Source: Nostoc sp. WHI (lineage in GTDB: Bacteria > Cyanobacteriota > Cyanobacteriia > Cyanobacteriales > Nostocaceae). From it: DNA of 41,644 nt. A program made the translations under genes and the position numbers. Positions 17,734-26,208 of this stretch are shown here, piece after piece (the stretch's first letter is position 1; every line of letters starts with the position of its first letter). The notes beneath the pieces are model-generated. The model had not been told where the DNA came from. It did no database searches and saw only the letters and a list, made by a program, of their open reading frames with translations. The DNA lies in NCBI RefSeq assembly GCF_015714725.1, contig NZ_WBKM01000349.1:1-41644 (forward strand), given 5' to 3'.

Positions 17734-18035
17734 GCTCTCCTCCCCTCAAACCTGATCATCATGGACATATCCCAAAAGCCAAAAGTTACACAAATTTTGG
17801 TTTTGTGACTTAGGGGTAAGTTTTGTTGTGCGCCCCTACACCCTGAGAATACAGATTTTTGATTGGGGAGGACGCTTGCACCGAACTTGCACTGGTTCGG
17901 AAAGGTGGGCTAACCAAAAGCCATCAAACTAGGAGCTAAAGGAGTTTGGCTGTTGTTTATTTTCCCTTTGCAAGTTCTGAGCTATCTTAGCCAACTCACT
18001 CTACGGGAAGTCGCCCAAGTATCTACAGACTTATT

Positions 18036-18158
18036 TCAATGTGCGGAGCCATTGCCGTGATAGTTGTCTGAATCATAGAATCCATTTTTCGTACCAAAAA
18101 ATAAGCACGAAAGCGTAAATATAACTGTTAATCCAGCTAGAATCAGCTTTACATCCAT
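18036..18158 (-). CDS. Very small membrane protein, 40 residues
   Basis: It reads from ATG at 18158 to TGA at 18036. A hydrophobic N-terminal helix (LILAGLTVIFTLSCLFFG, about residues 5-22) is followed by a short polar tail (TKNGFYDSDNYHGNGSAH). That is the shape of small single-pass membrane subunits or assembly factors in cyanobacteria. The tail ends in a striking His/Gly/Asn-rich stretch. A weak ribosome site (AAAGGGCAG) lies 8 bases upstream of the ATG. I believe peptides ending in FYDSDNYHGNGSAH-like sequence recur in cyanobacteria, but I cannot attach a name. It is too short for ordinary ORF cut-offs. Confidence 0.7.
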   Translation of the reverse strand: MDVKLILAGLTVIFTLSCLFFGTKNGFYDSDNYHGNGSAH

Positions 18159-18201
18159 TTGTTTGCTGCCCTTTATGAAAGACTTCCCTATATTAATTTA
18201 G

Positions 18202-18342
18202 TGCTTCCGCAATCAAACGCAATCACTAGAAAATCTTTACTATGCTTATGTGGATTGGGCAATAGGTAAATTTACCGCAATCAGTCAGATTGTAGAACTT
18301 TTCGGTCAACCTGTCCATTCATCTACACATAAACCAATATGA
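18202..18342 (+). pseudogene. Possible gene remnant
   Basis: Forty-six codons are open directly after a TAG and end in TGA, with no usable start. They read as plausible protein (SLENLYYAYVDWAIGKFTAI, then SQIVELFGQPVHSS). It could be the 3' end of a lost gene, or chance. No family is recognised. Confidence 0.3.
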
Positions 18343-18360
18343 TTGCGATGTCTACGATGG

Positions 18361-18447
18361 TCACTGAGCTTGCCGTATCCTTCTCCCGTCGGAGACGATC
18401 TTGCTACGCGCAGCCTCTCGTAGAGAAGTGCGGGCTACGCCTACGCA
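18361..18447. repeat. Dispersed repeat with GCCTCTCGTAGAGAAG core
   Basis: The stretch contains CTCCCGTCGGAG, GCGCAGCCTCTCGTAGAGAAG-type wording and GGCTACGCCTACGC, all self-complementary in short blocks. The core recurs at 32866-32926 and related words occur elsewhere in the window. It is consistent with the short palindromic repeats abundant in Nostoc spacers. Confidence 0.6.
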
Positions 18448-18452
18448 ATCCT

Positions 18453-18920
18453 CTACAACCCATAAAAATCCTCATCTAGAATCTGCTCAATCGAAAAAGG
18501 GCAAACAGTGGGATATTCACTTTCATAGGGTATCCGAACCCCAAACTTAGCAAGCTTACCTTCCTTAATGCCTAGCTTCCGAGCATCTGGGTAGGCTTTT
18601 TCCAGCGCCTCTACCAGAAAACTTTTTAGAGAAGGAGTATCTGCCAAATTATTCAGAACTCGCTGACGATGTTCAAGTATTGAGCTATACCAGCTTCCTT
18701 TCATCATATCAGGTACATCATTCTGAACTCGTAACTTGAGTAAATGCGCCAATAAAATTGTCAGATTGCTTTTGAGCGCATTTTTCTCTGCCTTACCCAA
18801 ATCAACTAGCTCCTCAATCAAATGCTCAATATCCAACGCCTCAAATTCATGATTTTGTAACTGTTGAATGGTTTGCTCAATCCATAATTGCAAATCTTGA
18901 TCGTATAGCGTGTTAGGCAT
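18453..18920 (-). CDS. DUF29 family protein
   Basis: This 155-residue protein is of the DUF29 family, which is highly expanded in cyanobacteria and has no established function. Signatures are LYDQDLQLWIEQTIQQLQN at the N-terminus, ALDIEHLIEELVDLGKAEKNALKSNL, LLAHLLKLRVQ, SWYSSILEHRQRV, and the C-terminal CPFSIEQILDEDFYGL. The protein is wholly helical and lacks membrane segments. A weak ribosome site (GGGAG, 12 bases upstream) precedes the ATG. The 3' end abuts a dispersed repeat, with the stop codon only a few bases away from it. Confidence 0.92.
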   Translation of the reverse strand: MPNTLYDQDLQLWIEQTIQQLQNHEFEALDIEHLIEELVDLGKAEKNALKSNLTILLAHLLKLRVQNDVPDMMKGSWYSSILEHRQRVLNNLADTPSLKSFLVEALEKAYPDARKLGIKEGKLAKFGVRIPYESEYPTVCPFSIEQILDEDFYGL

Positions 18921-19086
18921 TTCTTAGATCAACTCCCAGAGTTACTCACTCGATCATAGCCAGGAATGCGATCGCACTTAGGGATATTTGAAAAGTATTG
19001 GGCGAATTCCATTCGCCAGGGCTAGTTTTTGAAGACGCAATAAATCATACTACTTTGTCAAGGAATAATTGACGAGAACATTCTCT

Positions 19087-19155
19087 GTAGAGACGACGAT
19101 TTATCGCGTCTCTCTAACGTTCCAGTATTTTAGACGCGATAAATCGCGTCTCTAC
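19087..19155. repeat. Inverted pair of dispersed GAGACG...CGTCTC repeats
   Basis: Two copies of a unit near GAGACGRCGATTTATCGCGTCTC face each other at 19087-19114 and 19131-19155. Further copies lie at 19636-19661, 19909-19936, 40204-40229 and 40245-40272, and a partial copy at 19031-19046. The unit is itself nearly palindromic around ATTTAT/ATAAAT. Copies sit immediately beside 3' ends of genes (19938 and 40276), so some may serve as transcript ends. Confidence 0.7.
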
Positions 19156-19301
19156 ATGAGGGCTTTCTGGTTTATCCCAAGTGTATTGGAGTAAAACCTG
19201 TCTGACTTGTGTGTACACCATAGCTTTACTAAGAAGAGGAACAGGTTTTGCGTAGCAGAAACAGGGTGAGGTTTTCTTAGGCTATTCAATAAGTCCTAAA
19301 C

Positions 19302-19546
19302 ACTCGCTCACGAGTATCAAAGACTCTCGCACGAGTATCAAAGACTCTCGCGCGAGTATCAAAGGCTCTCCCACGAGTATCAAAGACTCTCCCGCGAGTA
19401 TCAAAGACTCGTCCACGAGTATTAAAGACTCTCCCGCGAGTATTAAAGACTCTCCCGCGAGTATTAAAGACTCGTCCACGAGTATTAAAGACTCGTCCAC
19501 GAGTATCAAAGACTCGTCCATGAGTATTAAAGACTCGTCCACGAGT
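19302..19546. repeat. 21-bp tandem repeat array, about 11 units
   Basis: The unit is close to GAGTATYAAAGACTCKYCC plus two bases (21 bp). It is repeated about 11 times with a degenerate copy at each end. In most units the junction reads ACTCG-TCCA-CGAGT or a similar pairing form, so each unit can make a small stem-loop. Read on the minus strand it would give a DESLILV heptad protein, but no ribosome site or domain supports coding. Confidence 0.85.
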
Positions 19547-19553
19547 TTAGAAC

Positions 19554-19756
19554 AGGACTTACGCAACCAATAGTCGAAACCTTGATTTTCAGGTAGGGGC
19601 AATTCCAATACAGTTCAGATAAGACCAAAACATTTGTAGAGACGGCGATTTATCGCGTCTCAAAAACCCAAAGTTTTGTACCAGTAGCCCTTAACTGAAC
19701 CGTATTAGGGGCAATTCATGAATTGCCCCTACAGCGTGTAGTTTTGCGTAAGTCCT
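19554..19756. mobile_element. MITE-like element with terminal inverted repeats
   Basis: The ends AGGACTTACGCAA (19554-19566) and TTGCGTAAGTCCT (19744-19756) are perfect 13-base inverted repeats enclosing 177 bases. The interior has a second hairpin, GGGGCAATTCATGAATTGCCCC, and one GAGACG-type repeat, but no ORF. This end sequence also occurs alone at 15181-15192. Size, ends and lack of coding fit a non-autonomous transposable element. No clear target duplication is visible. Confidence 0.7.
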
Positions 19757-19937
19757 ATAGAAAACAGAAAGGGGAAAAGAAAAGGAATTAAATCTCCCTT
19801 TAACTTTTCCCCTTTCATCCTTTCCCTATCTCTGGCAAAGTTTACAGCCTATGAATCAGATGCAGTTTTAGCAGGTTTACTTCTGTTGCAGTCTAATCAA
19901 AAGGTTAAGAAGACGCAATAAATCGCCGTCTCTACAA

Positions 19938-22900
19938 TTATTGGCGCGATGGTTTCTTGCCAAAGCCATAGCGCAATGTATCCATAATCCAAGTTTGGAA
20001 GTTGTCAATGTAGCTAAATATTACTGGTACTACCACCAGTGTCAGCAGGGTGGAAGTTGTGAAACCGCCCATTATGGCAATTCCCATTGGTTGGCGGACT
20101 TCAGAACCCGCGCCAATTCCTAATGCTAGGGGCAAAGTCCCGGCGATCGTTGCCAGAGAAGTCATTAAAATCGGGCGCAGACGTGACACACCCGATTCTA
20201 CGAGTGCCTGACGTTGGGTTTTGCCTTCTTGCATATTGATGATTGTATAGTCAACTAACAAAATCGAGTTTTTGGTAACAATCCCCAACAGCAACACGAC
20301 ACCAATCAACGCATAAAGTCCCAAGGGTTTTTGGGCAATCATCAACGTTATCAGTGCGCCACCCAAACAAAAGGGCAAGGCTGCCATGATCGATAATGGA
20401 TGCAGGAAGTTGTTATACAGCAGCACCAGAATTGCATAGATACACATTAATGACAGCCCCAGTGCTACTCCAAAACGACCGAAAATGTCTTGCATAATTT
20501 TGGCACTGCCTGAAGGTTGCTGTACAACTCCTGGCGGTAAGTTTTGCATCACAGGTAGTTTGTTGATTGTCTCGACTGCCTGGCCTAAAGAAATCCCTTG
20601 TAAATTGGCTTCCACGGCAACTTGACGGGCGCGATCGTAACGGTCAATGGTAGCAGGGCCGCTACCAAAGCGGATATCTGCCACTGCCACAAGGGGAACT
20701 AATCTACCATTTTGACTGGGGACTTGGAGATTTGTAATTGTGTTGATATCAGCCCGTGCTTTCGGGTCGATTTGGACACGAATGGGGATTTGCCGATCGC
20801 TTAAATTAAATTTTGCTAAGTTAGCATCATTGTCGCCAATGGTGGCAAGGGAAGCAGTCCGAGCGATCGCTTGCACTGTCACTCCTAAATCTGCTGCCCG
20901 TTGTGGGTTAGGAATTACTAAAATCTCTGGTTTAACTAAACTCGCACTAGAAGACACTTCTACCAATCCAGTTATAGCTCGCATCTGCTTTTCTAGGGCA
21001 TCAGCAGTTTGATTCAATGCTTGAGGATTTTCACTCCTGAGAACAATTGATAAACCTTTACGACTGCCACCTGGTGACTGACTTTGAAAACTAATTCTAG
21101 CTCCTGGTATTTGCTCAAAGGAAGGGCGCACTTGTTCCTCAAACTGTTTTTGGGAAATATTTCGTTCCTCTTTAGGTTTGAGATTAATGGCAAGGGTTGC
21201 AGAATTGATCTGTTCCGTTGCTAGTACCCTTTCAACTACTGGGTTTTGCCGAATGATGTTAGTTGCTTGTGTGACTACCTTGTTAACGTCTTCTAAAGTG
21301 GAACCGGGAGCTAGTTCTACGGATACATTGGAAAATCCGAAGTCGCCATCATCAACGAAACCCTTGGGAATTAAGGGAACTAGCATCAGACTAGCAATAA
21401 AGAAAGCTAAGGCGATCGCGATCGTTGTCAATCTATGGCGTAATGCCCATTCTAAAAGTGATCTATAAGGTTGAAAACGCCGACGCTTTTCAGTGCTGAG
21501 TTTTCTATTTCCGTTCCCGCTACCTGGAAGGGTAAATTTAAAATTAAAGAATTTTACTACTCCCCTGCCCCCCTGCCTTCCTGCTCCCCTGCCTCCCTGC
21601 TCCTGTTTCTCCTGCAAGAGATACGCCCCCATCATGGGCGTAACCATCCGCGCTACAAGAGTTGAAAAAATTGTGGAAACGGCAACTGTAACACCAAATG
21701 GTTGGAAAAATTGCCCCGGAATCCCACCCATAAAGGCAACGGGCATAAACACGGCAATAATCGTCGCGGCACTTGCTACAACCGCTAATCCTACTTCCTC
21801 AGAAGAATCAAAAGCCGCTTTCCAAGCTGACTTGCCCATAGCCATGTGCCGTTCCATATTTTCAATTTCCACAACGGCATCATCTACCAAGTTGCCCACC
21901 GCCAGCGCTAATGCCAACAAAGTCATATTGTTGAGGGTGTAACCAAAGGCTTGCTGCACTGCGAAGGTGGGAATTATTGATAAAGGTAAGGCAACAGCAG
22001 TAATTAATGTTGCTCGCCAGTCACGCAAAAACACTAGAATAACAACGATCGCCAGCACGGAAGCTTGAATCAATTCCTCAATGGTGCTTTGGTAAGATTG
22101 GCGGACAATATCGGCTCTAGTAAAAATTAAATCCAGCTTGACATCTGCGGGAAGTGTTTTTTCGAGTTGTTTAACTGCTGCTTTGACTCCTTCTTCCACT
22201 GTCACCAGAACGCTGCCAGTACTACGCAATACCTGGAAAGCTACCACAGGTTGATTATTCAGGCGGGCAGTTTGGCGCACGTCGCCAAATTTATCTTCTA
22301 CGGTTCCCAAGCTGGATAAGGGTACGGAACCACCCTCTGGTAAGAGAATTTCGTAGGTTTTCAAAATATCTACACTGGTGGCACTTCCTAAAGTACGGAT
22401 ACTTTGTTCGCTACCACCAACTTCGGCACGCCCGCCAGGTAAGTTAATGTTCAAAGCGCGGATTTGGTCGTTTACCTGGGTGGCGGTGATCGCTAAAGAT
22501 TGTAAGCGATCGGGATTGAGATTGATCCGAATTTCTCGGTCAACTCCACCCACACGCTGAATTTGGGCGACACCACGGACTCCCAATAAGGCGCGGCTAA
22601 TGGTTTGATCTACGAGGTTGCTTAATTCTTCTACAGAACGCTGATCTGATTTAACCGCGTAGGTGATCACCGAGCCACCGGAAAATTCCAGGCGTTCCAC
22701 AATTGGATCGTTGATATCTTGGGGTAAATCTTGGCGAATTTGAGCGATCGCATTGCGGACATCATTGGTGGCGCGATCGCTATCTGTACCCAAAACAAAA
22801 CTGATTGTCGTTCTAGAATTTCCATCGCTGACAGTGGAAATCATATAATCGATATTGCCCAACCCCGCGACGGCATCTTCAATTTTTTTCGTCACTTGGG

Positions 22901-23087
22901 ATTCTAGTTCTGCCGGGCCTGCACCCGGTTGGGTGACATTTATCAAAACTGTTGGCACATCAATATTTGGGTTAATATCAATCCCCAAGGATATGAAGGA
23001 GAACCAACCCACCACTGTCAAAATTAAAAATAAAACTATTGTAGGAACAGGTTTTTTAATCGACCAAGCGGAGATATTGAAAGACAT
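19938..23087 (-). CDS. RND-family efflux transporter, HAE1/AcrB-like pump
   Basis: This is a proton-driven inner-membrane pump of the RND superfamily, working with the adaptor encoded immediately upstream and a TolC-type outer channel encoded elsewhere. At 1049 residues it shows the duplicated architecture: an N-terminal helix (KKPVPTIVLFLILTVVGWFSFI), a first porter domain, TM2-6 with the proton-relay pair in VGNLVDDAVVEIENMERH, and the second half ending in the TM11-12 pair. Substrates cannot be inferred. A 25-residue Gly/Arg/Gln-rich insert (EKQEQGGRGAGRQGGRG, encoded around 21540-21605) sits in the cytoplasmic loop between TM6 and TM7. Its DNA is a polypurine repeat like those in nearby spacers. 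The gene starts 210 bases after the adaptor gene ends. Confidence 0.93.
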   Translation of the reverse strand: MSFNISAWSIKKPVPTIVLFLILTVVGWFSFISLGIDINPNIDVPTVLINVTQPGAGPAELESQVTKKIEDAVAGLGNIDYMISTVSDGNSRTTISFVLGTDSDRATNDVRNAIAQIRQDLPQDINDPIVERLEFSGGSVITYAVKSDQRSVEELSNLVDQTISRALLGVRGVAQIQRVGGVDREIRINLNPDRLQSLAITATQVNDQIRALNINLPGGRAEVGGSEQSIRTLGSATSVDILKTYEILLPEGGSVPLSSLGTVEDKFGDVRQTARLNNQPVVAFQVLRSTGSVLVTVEEGVKAAVKQLEKTLPADVKLDLIFTRADIVRQSYQSTIEELIQASVLAIVVILVFLRDWRATLITAVALPLSIIPTFAVQQAFGYTLNNMTLLALALAVGNLVDDAVVEIENMERHMAMGKSAWKAAFDSSEEVGLAVVASAATIIAVFMPVAFMGGIPGQFFQPFGVTVAVSTIFSTLVARMVTPMMGAYLLQEKQEQGGRGAGRQGGRGVVKFFNFKFTLPGSGNGNRKLSTEKRRRFQPYRSLLEWALRHRLTTIAIALAFFIASLMLVPLIPKGFVDDGDFGFSNVSVELAPGSTLEDVNKVVTQATNIIRQNPVVERVLATEQINSATLAINLKPKEERNISQKQFEEQVRPSFEQIPGARISFQSQSPGGSRKGLSIVLRSENPQALNQTADALEKQMRAITGLVEVSSSASLVKPEILVIPNPQRAADLGVTVQAIARTASLATIGDNDANLAKFNLSDRQIPIRVQIDPKARADINTITNLQVPSQNGRLVPLVAVADIRFGSGPATIDRYDRARQVAVEANLQGISLGQAVETINKLPVMQNLPPGVVQQPSGSAKIMQDIFGRFGVALGLSLMCIYAILVLLYNNFLHPLSIMAALPFCLGGALITLMIAQKPLGLYALIGVVLLLGIVTKNSILLVDYTIINMQEGKTQRQALVESGVSRLRPILMTSLATIAGTLPLALGIGAGSEVRQPMGIAIMGGFTTSTLLTLVVVPVIFSYIDNFQTWIMDTLRYGFGKKPSRQ

Positions 23088-23095
23088 CGGGAAAT

Positions 23096-23125
23096 TTTAG
23101 ATTTTAGATTTTAGATTTTAGATTA
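23096..23125. repeat. TTTTAGATTTTAGATT run
   Basis: It is a short tandem run of the 8-base word TTTTAGAT between adaptor and pump genes, the same dispersed wording as at 3465-3503 and 9881-9927. It lies directly upstream of the pump start, where a ribosome site would be expected, and none is evident. Confidence 0.6.
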
Positions 23126-23297
23126 GATATCTCAGTAGATTTGTAGGTTGGGTTGAGGAACGAAACCCAACCTACCCTGGAGTGCTTTTTTAGGCTTAAA
23201 CGAGCAGTATTGCCACTGTTTGCATTCTGACTTCTGACCCTTCGGCAGGCTCAGGGCATCGCTTCTGACTCCTGACTTCTGACTCCTGACTCCTTCT

Positions 23298-24755
23298 TCA
23301 ATTTGCCACTCGAACTTTATCGCCATCTTTGAGATAACCTGCACCATCAACTACGACGCGATCGCCTAACTGCAACCCACTCATAATTTCCACTTTGTCA
23401 CCACTAGCAGGATCTCCTAACTTTACTCTCTGGGTGCGGACTGTATCTACACCCGATAAGGTGAATACAATTACACTTGAGTCTGCTTGAGACTGGACTG
23501 CTTTTTGCGGCACTACCATCCTCATCCCTGAGTTAGTAGTAATGGCGGCACTCGCAAACATCCCTGGTTTAAGTAAACTTGTTGTTGGCAAGTCAATTTT
23601 TACTGTAGCTTCACGCCTTTGATCGTTCACTTGTGGTTGGATGTCCCTAACTCGTCCCTGCGATCGCACACGCTGATCGACACCAGAAGTAATTTGCACG
23701 GATGCGCCAATTTTCACCTCATTTAGTTGAGTTTCGGGAACCTTTGCTTGAAGTTCTAGTTTTTGATCTTGGATAATAGAAAATAGCTTTTGTGTGCCAC
23801 CAATCACAGTCCCGACTTGGGTTTGCGGCGGTACACCAGTAACATCACCTACTCTAACTAGTTTCTCGGCGATCGTTCCAGAAACCGACGCACGCACCAC
23901 AGTTTGTCCCAACTGAGTTTGCAGTTGTTGCACCTTGGCAGAACTGCTGCGGACATCGGCTTTGGCTTTGTTGATAATAGCTTGGGCGTTACCAATATTC
24001 GCCTGGGCGCTGCCAATATTCGCCTGGGCACTACGCACATTTTCTTGGGCGAGATTCACAACTTGGATGGCAGTTTTCACATTGTAGGAACGAGTATCAA
24101 GTTCTTGTTTACTAATCGTCCCAGAGTCAGCAAGTTGTTGATAGCGTTGATAATTTTTGACTGCTTCCTCTAGCCTCGCCTTAGCTTGAGCTAAATCGGC
24201 TTGTTTTTGCTGGACTATCGCTTTATTTGATGCTAAATCCGCCTGTTTTGATGCTAAATCCGCTTGTTTGGATTCTACATCTGCTTGCTTAGATTCCACA
24301 TCTGCTTTTGCTTGGCTAATTTGGTTTTGCAGTATGGAATCATCCAATACCGCCAAAACTTGACCTTTTTTCACAAAAGCTCCTTCTTTCACATCTTCGG
24401 GGATGCTTTTGATTTGTAAGCCGTTTGTCTGCGGTAACACCGGAATTAAATCACGCGCTGCGACAGTCCCAGTAGTTTTGAGGGTACGGACAACACGGGC
24501 GGTTCTTACTGTAGCGATGGTGACTGTCAGCGCTGGGTTAACTTTTTTATCCGCGATCGCACTTTGTTGACCAGATGGAAGACGATTTAATACACCCATC
24601 CCACCAAAGGCGATCGCAATTCCTAAACCAGCACCCAAGAATAATGGCTTCAACCATGCTCTGGTTTGTTTTTCATCTAACTGGCTCGTAAAGCTAGCAT
24701 CCTCAGATATTACAGGTTCTTCCACCCCGACTTCTGAAACTCTTTCATCGCTCAC
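23298..24755 (-). CDS. RND efflux periplasmic adaptor (HlyD/AcrA-type membrane-fusion protein)
   Basis: This is the adaptor that bridges the RND pump to an outer-membrane channel. Of 485 residues, a short cytoplasmic N-terminus is followed by one membrane anchor (LFLGAGLGIAIAFGGMGVL). Next come a lipoyl half-motif (GAFVKKGQVLAVLDDS), a long coiled-coil hairpin, the second lipoyl half (VRASVSGTIAEKLVRVGDV) and the beta-barrel/proximal domains. The hairpin contains in-frame 21-bp DNA repeats giving SKQADVE/SKQADLA (about 24226-24309) and SAQANIG (about 23980-24050) heptads, which lengthen it. The start is GTG at 24755, supported by GGAGG (24763-24767) 7 bases upstream. The gene lies directly before its pump on the same strand. 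Confidence 0.93.
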   Translation of the reverse strand: MSDERVSEVGVEEPVISEDASFTSQLDEKQTRAWLKPLFLGAGLGIAIAFGGMGVLNRLPSGQQSAIADKKVNPALTVTIATVRTARVVRTLKTTGTVAARDLIPVLPQTNGLQIKSIPEDVKEGAFVKKGQVLAVLDDSILQNQISQAKADVESKQADVESKQADLASKQADLASNKAIVQQKQADLAQAKARLEEAVKNYQRYQQLADSGTISKQELDTRSYNVKTAIQVVNLAQENVRSAQANIGSAQANIGNAQAIINKAKADVRSSSAKVQQLQTQLGQTVVRASVSGTIAEKLVRVGDVTGVPPQTQVGTVIGGTQKLFSIIQDQKLELQAKVPETQLNEVKIGASVQITSGVDQRVRSQGRVRDIQPQVNDQRREATVKIDLPTTSLLKPGMFASAAITTNSGMRMVVPQKAVQSQADSSVIVFTLSGVDTVRTQRVKLGDPASGDKVEIMSGLQLGDRVVVDGAGYLKDGDKVRVAN

Positions 24756-25326
24756 AGTCTCACCTCCACTTTTCGTCTACCCATACAACTTTAAATATTT
24801 TCTTAAGAAAACTTGAAATTTATTTACTTTATATCAACTATGACGCATTTATCAGTAAATGTCCTTCATAATTTATAGTATAAAATATTGCATAAACTAT
24901 ATTATACTACGAGTAATTACTAAGAAAATTATGTAAATGATGATGCGAAAAATTATCTCATCTGGCTACTCTAAGTCACACACAATATGTATTTAGATCA
25001 CTGTCAACCAGTGGTTAGCTATGAAATACTGATGAAGCTAATGTAGACTTAGCTAATTAAAATCAAAAACATTAATGTATCTTTGTACACTAGCCAATTA
25101 TTTTTTCTACGCAACCCATAATCCCTCAGAACCCTTTATGTTGCAAAGAAGTTATGGTCTACCATGCAATCTACACATAGGGAAAGCTAGCATCCAGACC
25201 TATACCTGAGTTACAAAGGAGCAAACTCCATTGCCCTAAATTCCAGCAAGGGTGGCCCTGATTATGGAATTTTGAAATCAATCAATAAAATCAATAAATA
25301 ATTGGTATTTACCAAATTAATCAAAT
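24756..25326. other. 571-base spacer, divergent promoter region
   Basis: No gene was found. It lies between the minus-strand efflux genes and the plus-strand HD-domain gene, so it should hold promoters for both. It is AT-rich from 24790 to 25110 and includes the palindrome at 24798-24811. The stretch 25110-25326 shows nothing recognisable. Confidence 0.5.
24798..24811. promoter_or_regulatory. Perfect palindrome upstream of the efflux operon
   Basis: TTTTCTTAAGAAAA is a perfect 14-base palindrome 43 bases upstream of the GTG start of the adaptor gene. That position would suit an operator for a local repressor. No regulator gene is adjacent, and palindromes of AT-rich sequence arise by chance, so this is a suggestion only. 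Confidence 0.3.
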
Positions 25327-26208
25327 ATGTTCAATGCCACTGAAATTTTAATTGATGCCTTCGTTGATGAAATTCGAGAAGGCTACCGTCGCACTTATGG
25401 CTGTTTCAAAAATGATTATCAGGACATTATTGCCTGGGCTGGTAACATGGCTTTGGAAAACATTGCCAACAGCGATGCCCTTTATCACAATGTTGAACAC
25501 ACTGTCCTAGTAGCCCTAGTGGGGCAAGAAATTTTACGTGGGAAACACATTAGAGAAGGCGGTGTTTCCAGTGAAGACTGGTTGCATTGTATCATTTCCT
25601 TAGTGTGTCATGATATTGGCTACGTTAAGGGAGTTTGCCGGCAAGACCGAGAAGCAGCAGACTTATATGCCACAGGTAAGAATGGCAAAATGATTGCTGT
25701 AGCTTCTGGCGCTTCTGATGCCAGTCTCACACCCTATCATGTTGATAGAGCAAAGCTATTTATTGATGAGCGTTTTGGGGGTCACAAGTTAATAGATGCT
25801 GAAGCGATTAAGAGCAATATTGAATTGACTAGATTTCCCGTGCCTGCGGCAGAGGATCAGCAAGAGACAAAGTGCTTTGCAGGGTTAGTACGTGCTGCTG
25901 ATTTGATTGGGCAACTAAGCGACCCACGTTACTTGAAGAAAATTACTTCTTTATTTTACGAGTTTGAAGAAACTGGTGTAAATAAAGTTTTGGGCTATAA
26001 AACCCCTGCCGATTTACGTAATAACTACGCTAAATTTTACTGGAATGGCGTTTTTCCCTATATCCAAGAAGGACTGCATTATCTGTCATTGACACAACAG
26101 GGAAAACAAATTTTGGCTAATCTCTACTCAAATGTGTTTGTTGTAGAACACGAAAAACAACAGCAAGAACAGCAACGGTATTTAGAAAAGTTAGGAGTTG
26201 CGAGTTAG
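25327..26208 (+). CDS. HD-domain metal-dependent phosphohydrolase (PDE-like)
   Basis: This is a 293-residue cytoplasmic protein with an HD-type active site: YHNVEH (H54, H58), CHDIGYVKG (H95-D96), and a later conserved aspartate in LVRAADLIGQ. The YHNxxH wording is the form seen in class I cyclic-nucleotide phosphodiesterases, so a cyclic-nucleotide substrate is plausible, though not shown. The C-terminal helix is Gln/Glu-rich (EHEKQQQEQQRYLEKLG). The last codons and the stop (GTTAG) lie inside the first units of the heptamer repeat array that fills the following spacer, so the repeat has set the present C-terminus. There is no clear ribosome site. Confidence 0.85.
   Translation: MFNATEILIDAFVDEIREGYRRTYGCFKNDYQDIIAWAGNMALENIANSDALYHNVEHTVLVALVGQEILRGKHIREGGVSSEDWLHCIISLVCHDIGYVKGVCRQDREAADLYATGKNGKMIAVASGASDASLTPYHVDRAKLFIDERFGGHKLIDAEAIKSNIELTRFPVPAAEDQQETKCFAGLVRAADLIGQLSDPRYLKKITSLFYEFEETGVNKVLGYKTPADLRNNYAKFYWNGVFPYIQEGLHYLSLTQQGKQILANLYSNVFVVEHEKQQQEQQRYLEKLGVAS

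Larger units (their letters stand above)
17734..18452. other. 719-base spacer with one small gene and repeat DNA
   Basis: Besides the 40-codon gene at 18036-18158 it holds a possible hairpin near 17922-17955 (AAGCCATCAAACT with AGTTTGGCT, bulged). It also has an open-frame remnant (18202-18342) and a dispersed repeat rich in GCCTCTCGTAGAGAAG (18361-18447). The same repeat words recur at 32866-32926. Confidence 0.5.
18921..19937. other. 1-kb repeat-only spacer
   Basis: No gene was found. In order it holds: a left-end copy (18983-19018) of the element at 39731-39909; several GTAGAGACG-CGATTTATCGCGTCTC repeats (19031-19155, 19636-19661, 19909-19936); a GTGTACACCATAGC copy (19203-19227); a 21-bp tandem array (19302-19546); and an inverted-repeat element (19554-19756). 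The 108-codon minus-strand frame across the array only reflects the 21-bp period. Confidence 0.7.

Noticed and set aside
19282..19608. 108-codon minus-strand frame encoding DESLILV-type heptads
   Set aside because: It follows directly from a 21-bp repeat with no stop in one frame. It runs past the array into a mobile-element end and has no ribosome site.
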